A stretch of 22,895 nt of DNA from a virus. Below, piece after piece: positions 16,085-22,683 of this stretch. The DNA lies in IMG/VR virus record IMGVR_UViG_3300042485_001660, positions 1-22,895 of that record. One strand, given 5' to 3'. The notes below the pieces were generated by a model. The model saw only the letters and a program-made list of their open reading frames with translations, made no database searches and was not told where the DNA came from. The translations under genes and the position numbers were made by a program. The stretch's first letter is position 1. The number at the start of each line of letters is the position of its first letter.

Positions 16085-16813
16085 TTATCTATGTCCTAAT
16101 TCGTTAATATCAGTCATAACCACAACACAATATTTTGTTCCTAATTTCATTGGTAAAGATGCATGTTCATAGATATAATTTGATGGACAAAGCACTATGT
16201 CTCCAACTTTTGGTTTATAAACAAGATTGTCTAACCTTGGAAATTTTAATTCTCCACCCTCATAATCGTCATTTATATATATTACAGCAGACACTGTACA
16301 GTTATATGCTGGTCCATGATCTGCATGAACATTAAAGTGAGAGCCTTCTCCCTCATATTTAACAAAATTAAATGCCTCATAATATATAACATTTATTCCC
16401 CAGTATGCAGCATAGTCGTCTATACAGTATTTTAATTTTTCATATATTTCTTGATGAAGATCTAGAAGTTCTGCATTGTCTTGATCCCTTGGCCCAAGGT
16501 TTTCTTGTTTATATTTAAAATCTACACAATCTCTTGCTTTTTTAATTGGAGTTGCAGAGTTTGTTACTTGGGCCTCTGACCAATTATATTTTTTATCATT
16601 GTTTAAATTTGATTCAAGAGTATTTATATATCTTTTAGAGTCTTGCAATGAAAATACATTTTGATAAACATTAACTCCTAAAGCCAAGTTTTCAACTAAT
16701 ATGCCATTTTTTAATGGTTTAACATTAAGTCTATTACTTGATGTTTCTGACCTATCTTTTGTAAACCAGTGATTTGAATTTTCATCATACTGAATTGTTT
16801 CTTTATCGTTCAT
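16085..16813 (-). CDS. 2OG-Fe(II) dioxygenase A
   Basis: A 242-aa prolyl-4-hydroxylase-like oxygenase. Iron ligands are His163 and Asp165 (VHADHG) and His217 (YEHAS), with Lys227 in LGTKYC. The blocks YYEAFNFVKYEGEGSHF, HGPAYNCTVSAVIYINDDY and GGELKFPRL match dioxygenase B at roughly half the positions. An N-terminal extension of about 30 polar residues is unique to this copy. Its ATG lies inside the end of the glycosyltransferase gene (11-nt overlap) with an AAGAGA nearby. Confidence 0.87.
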   Translation of the reverse strand: MNDKETIQYDENSNHWFTKDRSETSSNRLNVKPLKNGILVENLALGVNVYQNVFSLQDSKRYINTLESNLNNDKKYNWSEAQVTNSATPIKKARDCVDFKYKQENLGPRDQDNAELLDLHQEIYEKLKYCIDDYAAYWGINVIYYEAFNFVKYEGEGSHFNVHADHGPAYNCTVSAVIYINDDYEGGELKFPRLDNLVYKPKVGDIVLCPSNYIYEHASLPMKLGTKYCVVVMTDINELGHR

Positions 16814-17609
16814 TATTTCTCTTTTCTTTATTTTGGTTTAATCTTTTTGGTATATATTTTTTAGTTAAATATCCAATTAGAGTATTTTCTTTTGGAATAG
16901 AATTAATCTTTGGAACTCTTAGGCCGTGTCTTAACCAAGAAGAATTAAATAAAGATAAAGCAACACTGTTGGCTATTAAACTTTTTGTTTTTTCATAAAG
17001 CATTGGATTTATAAAATCAGAACTATGAGAGTACCTTATGGGATGAAAAACACTTTCTTCTTTAACAAAATCTATTAAATTATTTTTTTTAATTATTTTT
17101 GTTAATAAATCTGGGCCATATGTAATTTGATCTTTGCTAGAAGCAGTGGGCATAAAAACAAAATTTTCAATTATTTCATCTATAATTTTATGGTTACTTA
17201 TATATAAAATATCATTGTTAACCCTTATTGGTTTTTTTGCTGGTTCTGGAAGATCTATAAAAAATCCAAAAAGATATGGTTCTGGGTCTGGCCAAGTATC
17301 TGTTAAACAAACCATGTCTGAGTCAGTCCATATAAGGTTTGTCTTTTTTAACATGTGCAGTCTAAATAAATCAGCAAATTGTTGATGCCCTCCACCACAA
17401 AGAATATCGTCAAATTTTGTTAAAAATATTTCTTTTTCCAGCATAATTTCATTTGCATCTTTTTTGATTGCTCCATCAGGAACTTTAATAGACATATCAT
17501 ATAAATATATATTTAGTTCATGTCCATGATAAATATATGAGTTCCAGGAAATTTCTTGTAACAAGGTTGGTTCATTTCCAAACCATAAAGTACCAAACTT
17601 TAGCCCCAT
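16803..17609 (-). CDS. Glycosyltransferase with DXD motif, first gene of the accessory operon
   Basis: A 268-aa sugar transferase of the GT32/Gb3-synthase-like kind. It starts with KFGTLWFGNEPTLLQEISWNSYIYHGHELNIYLYD, a nucleotide-sugar-binding Rossmann-like start, has FADLFRLHML at 78-87, and the metal-binding WTDSDM with Asp96 and Asp98. The C terminus is very basic (KKYIPKRLNQNKEKRNNER). No membrane helix is seen. AAGGAT precedes the ATG and a TGTTATAAT box lies 28 nt upstream of it, which makes this the likely first gene of a 12-gene operon. The acceptor is unknown. It resembles the second glycosyltransferase only at the DXD region. Confidence 0.83.
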   Translation of the reverse strand: MGLKFGTLWFGNEPTLLQEISWNSYIYHGHELNIYLYDMSIKVPDGAIKKDANEIMLEKEIFLTKFDDILCGGGHQQFADLFRLHMLKKTNLIWTDSDMVCLTDTWPDPEPYLFGFFIDLPEPAKKPIRVNNDILYISNHKIIDEIIENFVFMPTASSKDQITYGPDLLTKIIKKNNLIDFVKEESVFHPIRYSHSSDFINPMLYEKTKSLIANSVALSLFNSSWLRHGLRVPKINSIPKENTLIGYLTKKYIPKRLNQNKEKRNNER

Positions 17610-17636
17610 TGATTATATCCTTATCATGTTTAATTA

Positions 17637-17645
17637 ATTATAACA
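17637..17645 (-). promoter_or_regulatory. Extended -10 promoter of the accessory operon
   Basis: TGTTATAAT on the minus strand in the 74-nt gap between the chaperone gene and the first glycosyltransferase. Transcription would begin about 20 nt before the ATG, leaving space for the AAGGAT site. There is no evident -35. Confidence 0.55.
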
Positions 17646-17683
17646 TATGCCTATTTTTAACAAATATATTAAAACATTAATCT

Positions 17684-17965
17684 TTATTTATTTTTTAATA
17701 TTTTTACTTCATTTTCTAAATCTTTTATTTTTTCTGATAAAAGTTTTAAAACCTCTATAGAATAAACAGAAAGAAGGTCATATCTAAGGCCTAACGGTTT
17801 ATTTTCTTTGTCTAGCACAACTATATACTGAAGAGAGTCTATTTTATTAACTTCTTCTGCTATATACCCAATTTGCCTAATTTCTCTAAGATCATTATTG
17901 TATATCCATGTTACTGGCTTTAAGCCTTTTATGGCTTTTTCAAAATCAATTTCTATTGGAACCAT
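17684..17965 (-). CDS. S74-type intramolecular chaperone fragment, encoded separately
   Basis: A 93-aa protein matching the body of the Peptidase_S74 (tail-fibre intramolecular chaperone) domain: KPVTWIYNN near 17-25, the central QIGYIAEEVNKID near 31-43, GLRYDLLSVYSIEVLK near 58-73 and a C-terminal coiled coil to the end. In the usual protein this domain is at the C terminus of a fibre, helps it trimerise and then cuts itself off. Here the first strand of the domain (SSERFKYSI) is at the end of the upstream gene in the same frame, and two stop codons lie between. A GGGGGG lies 9 nt before the ATG, so the piece is translated alone. It may act in trans, or be the remnant of a broken fusion. 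Confidence 0.75.
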   Translation of the reverse strand: MVPIEIDFEKAIKGLKPVTWIYNNDLREIRQIGYIAEEVNKIDSLQYIVVLDKENKPLGLRYDLLSVYSIEVLKLLSEKIKDLENEVKILKNK

Positions 17966-17989
17966 ATTACTTATCCCCCCGTTTTATTT

Positions 17990-18763
17990 TTACTTTATAC
18001 TAACAACCCTTATTATACTATACTTAAATCTTTCAGATGAGTATGCGAATCTTGGGAAGAATGGGAAGAATGGTGGGAAGAACGGACCAAATGATGGGAA
18101 GAATGGTGGGAAGAATGGTGGGAAGAATGGGAAAAACGGTGGGAAGAACGGTGGGGTAGTTACGCTAGTTGAAGCACTTGAGGTTGATGAATTACCATTT
18201 GCGTTAGTAGCGTAAACTGTATACGTTTGTGAGGTAAGTGCTTCTTGGGTAACGTTAACGCTTGTTGTTCCTGATCCAACAGTATCACCTTTACCATCTG
18301 ATGATGCCCAAGTGTAACCAGTAATTGCACTTCCACCATCTGCAGGGGCTACCCAAGAGACAGCATCTGAAAGGGCTGAAGTTGTTACGGTTGGTGCAGC
18401 AGGAGTTGCTGGCACTGTTGTTGCTGTAATAGAACTAGATGCACTAGAAGCATCAGAAGTTCCAACTGCGTTTGTTGCTGTTACTGTAAATGTATAGGCG
18501 GTATTAGATTGTAAACCTTCTACAGTTAATGGTGAAGATGCGCCAGATGCTGTATAACTACCAGGGGTTGAAGTAACTGTAAATGATGTAATTGGTGCAC
18601 CATTACTTCCACCAGATGAGAATGAAACACTTGCTGCGCCATTATTAAATGCACGAGATGTACCAACATTTGTTGCAGAAGCACTTACAGGTGCATTAGG
18701 CTTTCCCGCACCCTGAAAACCTAAACCTCTTACACCTGCTCCTCGTCCACCAATAATGGGCAT
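17990..18763 (-). CDS. Fibronectin type III virion protein with Phe/Pro tract
   Basis: A 257-aa tail or fibre protein. After a Gly-rich start there are two fibronectin-III-like domains, about 22-116 (SNGAPITSFTVTSTPG, NTAYTFTVTATNAVG) and 119-203 (DAVSWVAPADGGSAITGYTW). Residues 204-237 are almost only Phe and Pro in FFP and FFPP units. The end (about 241-250, YSSERFKYSI) is the start of an S74 chaperone domain, including Ser242 and Lys247 spaced five apart as in the Ser-Lys pair known for the family. AAGGGG overlaps the stop of the upstream gene and serves as ribosome site. Phage fibronectin domains are thought to bind sugars or host surfaces. Confidence 0.82.
   Translation of the reverse strand: MPIIGGRGAGVRGLGFQGAGKPNAPVSASATNVGTSRAFNNGAASVSFSSGGSNGAPITSFTVTSTPGSYTASGASSPLTVEGLQSNTAYTFTVTATNAVGTSDASSASSSITATTVPATPAAPTVTTSALSDAVSWVAPADGGSAITGYTWASSDGKGDTVGSGTTSVNVTQEALTSQTYTVYATNANGNSSTSSASTSVTTPPFFPPFFPFFPPFFPPFFPSFGPFFPPFFPFFPRFAYSSERFKYSIIRVVSIK
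18053..18154 (-). repeat. Phe/Pro tract coded by GGGAAGAAY-type repeats
   Basis: About eleven short in-frame units, 9 or 12 nt long, encode the FFP/FFPP tract. On the plus strand they appear as runs of GGG spaced by about 6-9 nt. Copy number is likely to vary by slippage or recombination. Confidence 0.7.
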
Positions 18764-18775
18764 TTATTTTTCCCC

Positions 18776-20029
18776 TTATGCAAACTTCGTCTGTGATCCA
18801 AAGGCTGTGAAAGCAGCGTTTCCTGTCTTTACTATGGTAAATGAATAGATGTCAATGCTGTTTGCATTGCCTGCAGATGGTGCAGTACCATTCTGCCATT
18901 TTGGAGTTACGCTAGAGCCATCAATTTGGAATCCTGTTTGATAATATGGAGTTGCTCCATTTGTAACAAAAAATACAACGGTAACAGAATCATTTGTAAC
19001 AAGACTATCATTAAGTGAAGTGCTTCCGTCTCCACGAACATTTAATGTCCAGTTAGCACTTGCATCTGTAGTGTAGTATAAAATACCACTTGTTAAAACA
19101 TCTAAAGGAATTGTTCCAGTTGCAGCAGTTGCAGATACTGTCAAACGCTCTTCTGGTCCACGAAGAATTGGATTTACCGCTAATGCATTGTTTAAAGTTG
19201 GACTTGTTAAAGTTTTATTAGTTAATGTTTCAGTTACATCTTTAAGAGCAGTTCCGTTTATAGAATATGCTTTACCTGAAGCAAGGTTTAAATGCTCTGA
19301 AGATGTCCATGAATCTGTAGAGTCTACCCAGTTAAATGTTTTATCTGTTGTGCCCTTTAATGTGATACCGCCACCATCAGCAGTTGTATCTGTTGGGGTT
19401 TCTACATCTCCAAGAATAACGTTTTTATCTTCTACCACAAGGTTAGTTGAATTAATGTTTGTTGTAGTTCCATTTACAGTTAAGTTTCCAGATACTGTTA
19501 AATTAACTGCTGTAGCATTTCCAGTTAATGCTGGTGCTGCAAGTGGTGCCTTAGCATCTATCTGTGTCTGAATTGCAGAAGTAACGCCATCTACATAGTT
19601 TAACTCTGTAGCGGTAGCAGTTACTGCAACGTCTTCATTAATCTTAGGACTTGTTAAAGTTTTGTTTGTAAGAGTATTTGTTGATGATGCTGTTACTGTA
19701 ATATCACTTGTAAGTGCCACAGTTCCAGTAGCATCTGGAAAGGTTAATGTGCGGTCAGCGGTTGGGTCTGTTATTGCAAAAGTTGTTTCAAAATCATTTG
19801 CGGTGGCACCTTCAAAAGTAATGCTTGAACCAAAGGCAGGGTTAACAGTAGAGTTAATGTCTGAGAAGTAGTCTAGGCTTGTCCAGTTATTTGTACCGTC
19901 ACCAATTTTAAATTTATTTGTATCTGATTCCCAGCCAATTTCACCAGCATTTAATACTGGTCCTGCTCCTGCGTTTGTAGAGATCCACTGCGCTGCAGTT
20001 CCTCTACGTTGTTGCATTCTGGTTGCCAT
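18776..20029 (-). CDS. Tail-fibre protein with Mtd-like N-terminal domain
   Basis: A 417-aa fibre or tail-decoration protein. Residues 1-55 match the N-terminal domain of major tropism determinant-like proteins (MATRMQQRRGTAAQW, GEIGWESDTNKFKIGDGTNNW), which attaches fibres to the virion. Then come the EGATANDFETTFAITDPTADR module, two TLTNKTLTSP blocks and a beta-rich middle (NLTVSGNLTVNGTTTNINS). The last 120 residues (from RGPEERLTVSATAA) form a domain common in aquatic phage structural proteins. AAGGAG precedes the ATG by 6 nt and a TGTTATAAT box lies 25 nt upstream of it. It shares DNA with the 709-aa fibre. Confidence 0.82.
   Translation of the reverse strand: MATRMQQRRGTAAQWISTNAGAGPVLNAGEIGWESDTNKFKIGDGTNNWTSLDYFSDINSTVNPAFGSSITFEGATANDFETTFAITDPTADRTLTFPDATGTVALTSDITVTASSTNTLTNKTLTSPKINEDVAVTATATELNYVDGVTSAIQTQIDAKAPLAAPALTGNATAVNLTVSGNLTVNGTTTNINSTNLVVEDKNVILGDVETPTDTTADGGGITLKGTTDKTFNWVDSTDSWTSSEHLNLASGKAYSINGTALKDVTETLTNKTLTSPTLNNALAVNPILRGPEERLTVSATAATGTIPLDVLTSGILYYTTDASANWTLNVRGDGSTSLNDSLVTNDSVTVVFFVTNGATPYYQTGFQIDGSSVTPKWQNGTAPSAGNANSIDIYSFTIVKTGNAAFTAFGSQTKFA
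19761..19829 (-). repeat. 69-bp module shared with the long fibre (copy 1)
   Basis: Matches 22349-22417 at 62 of 69 positions by hand alignment. It codes for the EGATANDFETT module in the 417-aa fibre. Confidence 0.8.
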
Positions 20030-20053
20030 TTATTGCTCCTTATACTTAGTTAT

Positions 20054-20062
20054 ATTATAACA
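20054..20062 (-). promoter_or_regulatory. Extended -10 promoter before the 417-aa fibre gene
   Basis: TGTTATAAT on the minus strand in the 38-nt gap before the gene. It is part of GTTATAATATAAC, a perfect inverted repeat, and is followed by an AAGGAG site. Confidence 0.5.
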
Positions 20063-20067
20063 GATTA

Positions 20068-20520
20068 TTAGTTAAAATTATCTGTTGCTATCCCGCCGTT
20101 GTACGTTGCTTCAAAATCTGTAGTGTTGTAAAGTCCAGCACTTACAAGAACTCCAGGTTCATAATAAAACCCAGCATCAATAAATCTACTTACAACCAAG
20201 CCAGTTCCGTCAATTGCTGTGTCATGAATATGATCGGGCAATATTTCAGAATCTTCAAGGGTAGCAATTGCAATCCATTGAGAATCATAGTAAACATGTA
20301 TACGTTCTGTTACTGTATCAAACCATAAATTTCCATTTGCTGGAGATGCTGGTTGTGTTGTTCCAATTGTTGGGGTTCCAACTGCAGTATCTACATAAAG
20401 TTTTGTTGCTGCATGTGTATTTTCAGTAGGAGTGGCAACTGTGACTGTTGATCCAAAAGTACCGCCTTCGGCAACTGCAATGCCGTGCTTTACTCTGAAG
20501 TCTTTATTTACTGTTGCCAC
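20068..20520 (-). CDS. Small virion/fibre-associated protein
   Basis: A 150-aa protein whose first 18 residues (ATVNKDFRVKHGIAVAEGG) copy the start of the 709-aa fibre, then HAATKLYVD, a tail-fibre repeat seen in that protein as DAATKNYVD. The middle TIGTTQPASPANGNLWFDT with IHVYYDSQWI is a common module of phage fibre and collar-like proteins. The likely role is a minor fibre or base-plate part that joins the others. The start is GTG with GAGGT five nt before it, 18 nt after the stop of the 709-aa gene. The end has no recognisable domain. Confidence 0.75.
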   Translation of the reverse strand: MATVNKDFRVKHGIAVAEGGTFGSTVTVATPTENTHAATKLYVDTAVGTPTIGTTQPASPANGNLWFDTVTERIHVYYDSQWIAIATLEDSEILPDHIHDTAIDGTGLVVSRFIDAGFYYEPGVLVSAGLYNTTDFEATYNGGIATDNFN

Positions 20521-20538
20521 TTCCGACCTCTATTCTAG

Positions 20539-22668
20539 TTATGCTTCAATATAAACTTTGTGTACTTTAACAGCGGTATCTGCTGCTGCGCCAGTAACCT
20601 GAAGAAGAACGTTTCCACCGCTGTACACGGCGTCAGTTGTTCCTAATACTGCGTTACTGATTACATCTGCATACTCTGTTAAGTAAACGTTATTTGATCC
20701 ATCAACTGTAACCAAAACTTCAATTACTTCAATATCAGTACCTTTTTTCATCTGAACAATATACTTTGCAGATGAATAAGTGCTTGCTGACCATGTATCA
20801 ATTGTTGTTGCTGAAGTTGATGCGGTAGCAAGAGCAGAACCAACAAGAGCATCTGGAAGAGCAATACTTGTCGCTGCTGCTGCACCAAGAGTTGGTGTAA
20901 CAAAAGTTGGACTATTAGTAAATGCTACTGTTCCAGAGCCTGCTTCATCAGTTAATGCTGATGCAAGGTTTGCAGAAGATGGAGTTGCAAGGAATGTTGC
21001 CACGCCTGCTCCAAGACCTGAAATACCAGTTGCTACTGGAAGACCAGTTGCATTTGTTAAAGTTCCTGCTGATGGAGTTCCAAGATCAGGAGTTGTTAAT
21101 GTTGGTGAGGTTAGAGTCTTATTTGTAAGAGTCTGTGTACCTGTTAATGTTACTACAGTTGAATCAATATCAAGAGTGTTTCCAGTCTTGTCTAATCCTG
21201 TACCCGCAACAATTTGTCCTAAACCAGTAAACTGGGTAAAGGTAAGTGCTGTAGTTCCAACTGTGATTGCACCATTGTTGGTTAATGTATAACCTTGATC
21301 GGCGTTTACAGTTCCTTGTTCTACAAATACCGCAAAGTTTGCAGTAACTTCTGCACCTGCATCTGCATCAGTTGAACGATCTGGGGCACCAGATGCCTTA
21401 ACTACGTAGATACCGTTTTCTGAACCAGTTGACTGATCCTTAACAAGAACACGATCTCCAGTAGCAAGAGTTACGCCATCAAGGACATCTCCATTTTCAA
21501 GATCAGAGGCGAGTGTTACGTTTGCAGTTGTTGCTGCTCGTACAGATGCTTTCCAATCAATACCTTGTGCTGCTGAGTCTACATAATTCTTTGTTGCTGC
21601 ATCTGTTCCATCAGTTGGTGTACCAAGACCTGTAATCTTGTTTGTACCCATTGCGATTGCGCCAGACATTGTTCCACCAGCAGTTGCTAATTTTTCGCTA
21701 AGTGATGTTGTAAGTCCTGAAATCTTTGACTGTGCAATTGCTGCTGCTGAGTTAATGTCAGCATCTACGATTGTATCGTTAGCAATCTTTGCAGAAGTTA
21801 CTGCTTGATCTACAATTTTTGCTGTTTCTACAGAGTCTGCAGCAAGTTTACCAGCAGTTACGTTAGCATCTGTAATTTTTGCTGTGGTTACTGCGCCATC
21901 TGCAAGTTTACCAGTGGTTACGTTTAAGTCTGCAATCTTTGCTGTGGTTACTGCAACATCTGCAATCTCTGCTGTGTTTACAGCACTATCTGCAATCTTA
22001 GCATTTGTAACTGAGTTTGATGCAAGTTTTGCTTCTGTTACGTTAGCATCTGTAATTTTTGCTGTGGTTACTGAATCTGCAGCAAGTTTACCAGTGGTTA
22101 CGTTTAAGTCTGCAATCTTTGCTGTGGTTACTGCTTCTCCAGCAAGTTTTCCTGTTGTTACGTTTAAGTCAACAATCTTTGCTGTCTCTACGGAATCTGA
22201 AGCAAGTTTTGCTGCTGTTACGTTAGCGTTTAAAATCTTTACAGTAGTTACTGAATCTGAAGCAAGTAGTGTTGCTGTCACTGAGCCAGTATCACCAGAT
22301 GTAATTACAGTACCTGTTACGTCAGGAAGTGTAATTGTACGATCTGCTGTTGGATCTGTTACTGCAAGAGTTGTCTCAAAATCATTTGCGGTAGCACCTT
22401 CAAAAACAATGCTTGAATCAAATGTTCCAACTGCTGCAGGGGCTGTGAAGGCTAATCCTGTTGCTGCTGAACTATCTACTGTTAAAACGTGTCCATTGGT
22501 TGCACCAACGGCTAATCTAGTGCCAGTATTTGATCCTGTACCAACTATCAAATCACCTTTTGCGTCAAATATTTCTTTTGTAATTATATCATGTGTGTTA
22601 ACGGTCGCAGTTGATCCCTCAACTATCAGTCCCGATTTTACTCTAAAGTCTTTTGTTACGGTTGCCAT
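20539..22668 (-). CDS. Long tail-fibre protein with 10-residue repeats
   Basis: A 709-aa fibre. Domains in order: a short N-terminal anchor (ATVTKDFRVKSG), the EGATANDFETTLAVTDPTADR module (90-110), sixteen decapeptide repeats of the form xDxxVTTxKI (136-305), a GGTMSGAIAMGTNKITGLG block with PTDGTDAATKNYVDS (331-367), a domain with LATGDRVLVKDQSTGSENGI (about 365-485), Thr/Leu blocks with TLTNKTLTSPTL, and a beta-rich C-terminal domain ending VKVYIEA-like (VHKVYIEA). Such fibres are trimeric and recognise the host. AGGAGAT precedes the ATG. The repeats are a likely site of recombination and length change. Confidence 0.85.
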   Translation of the reverse strand: MATVTKDFRVKSGLIVEGSTATVNTHDIITKEIFDAKGDLIVGTGSNTGTRLAVGATNGHVLTVDSSAATGLAFTAPAAVGTFDSSIVFEGATANDFETTLAVTDPTADRTITLPDVTGTVITSGDTGSVTATLLASDSVTTVKILNANVTAAKLASDSVETAKIVDLNVTTGKLAGEAVTTAKIADLNVTTGKLAADSVTTAKITDANVTEAKLASNSVTNAKIADSAVNTAEIADVAVTTAKIADLNVTTGKLADGAVTTAKITDANVTAGKLAADSVETAKIVDQAVTSAKIANDTIVDADINSAAAIAQSKISGLTTSLSEKLATAGGTMSGAIAMGTNKITGLGTPTDGTDAATKNYVDSAAQGIDWKASVRAATTANVTLASDLENGDVLDGVTLATGDRVLVKDQSTGSENGIYVVKASGAPDRSTDADAGAEVTANFAVFVEQGTVNADQGYTLTNNGAITVGTTALTFTQFTGLGQIVAGTGLDKTGNTLDIDSTVVTLTGTQTLTNKTLTSPTLTTPDLGTPSAGTLTNATGLPVATGISGLGAGVATFLATPSSANLASALTDEAGSGTVAFTNSPTFVTPTLGAAAATSIALPDALVGSALATASTSATTIDTWSASTYSSAKYIVQMKKGTDIEVIEVLVTVDGSNNVYLTEYADVISNAVLGTTDAVYSGGNVLLQVTGAAADTAVKVHKVYIEA
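21754..22263 (-). repeat. Sixteen 30-bp in-frame repeats in the long fibre
   Basis: Each 30-bp unit codes for ten residues with Val at position 5 and Lys-Ile or Lys-Leu at 9-10; alternate units favour NVTTGKL and VTTAKIAD forms. The register is perfect from Val140 to Val290. Some units are nearly identical in DNA, others have drifted. Confidence 0.85.
22349..22417 (-). repeat. 69-bp module shared with the 417-aa fibre (copy 2)
   Basis: Partner of 19761-19829, same strand, 2588 bp away, about 90% identical by hand count. It lies just before the decapeptide repeats of the long fibre. Confidence 0.8.
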
Positions 22669-22683
22669 CTTTTATCTCCTTGG

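Noticed and set aside
18053-18156. G-quadruplex or regulatory array on the plus strand
   Set aside because: GGG runs are spaced by 6-9 nt and follow directly from Phe/Pro codon repeats; nothing else suggests a structural DNA role.
17898-18215. Plus-strand frame coding for GKNGGKNG repeats
   Set aside because: It is the reverse of the Phe/Pro codons; no start signals or family support it.
21754-22263. CRISPR-like array of 30-bp repeats
   Set aside because: The repeats are contiguous, without spacers, and code in frame for decapeptides of a fibre.
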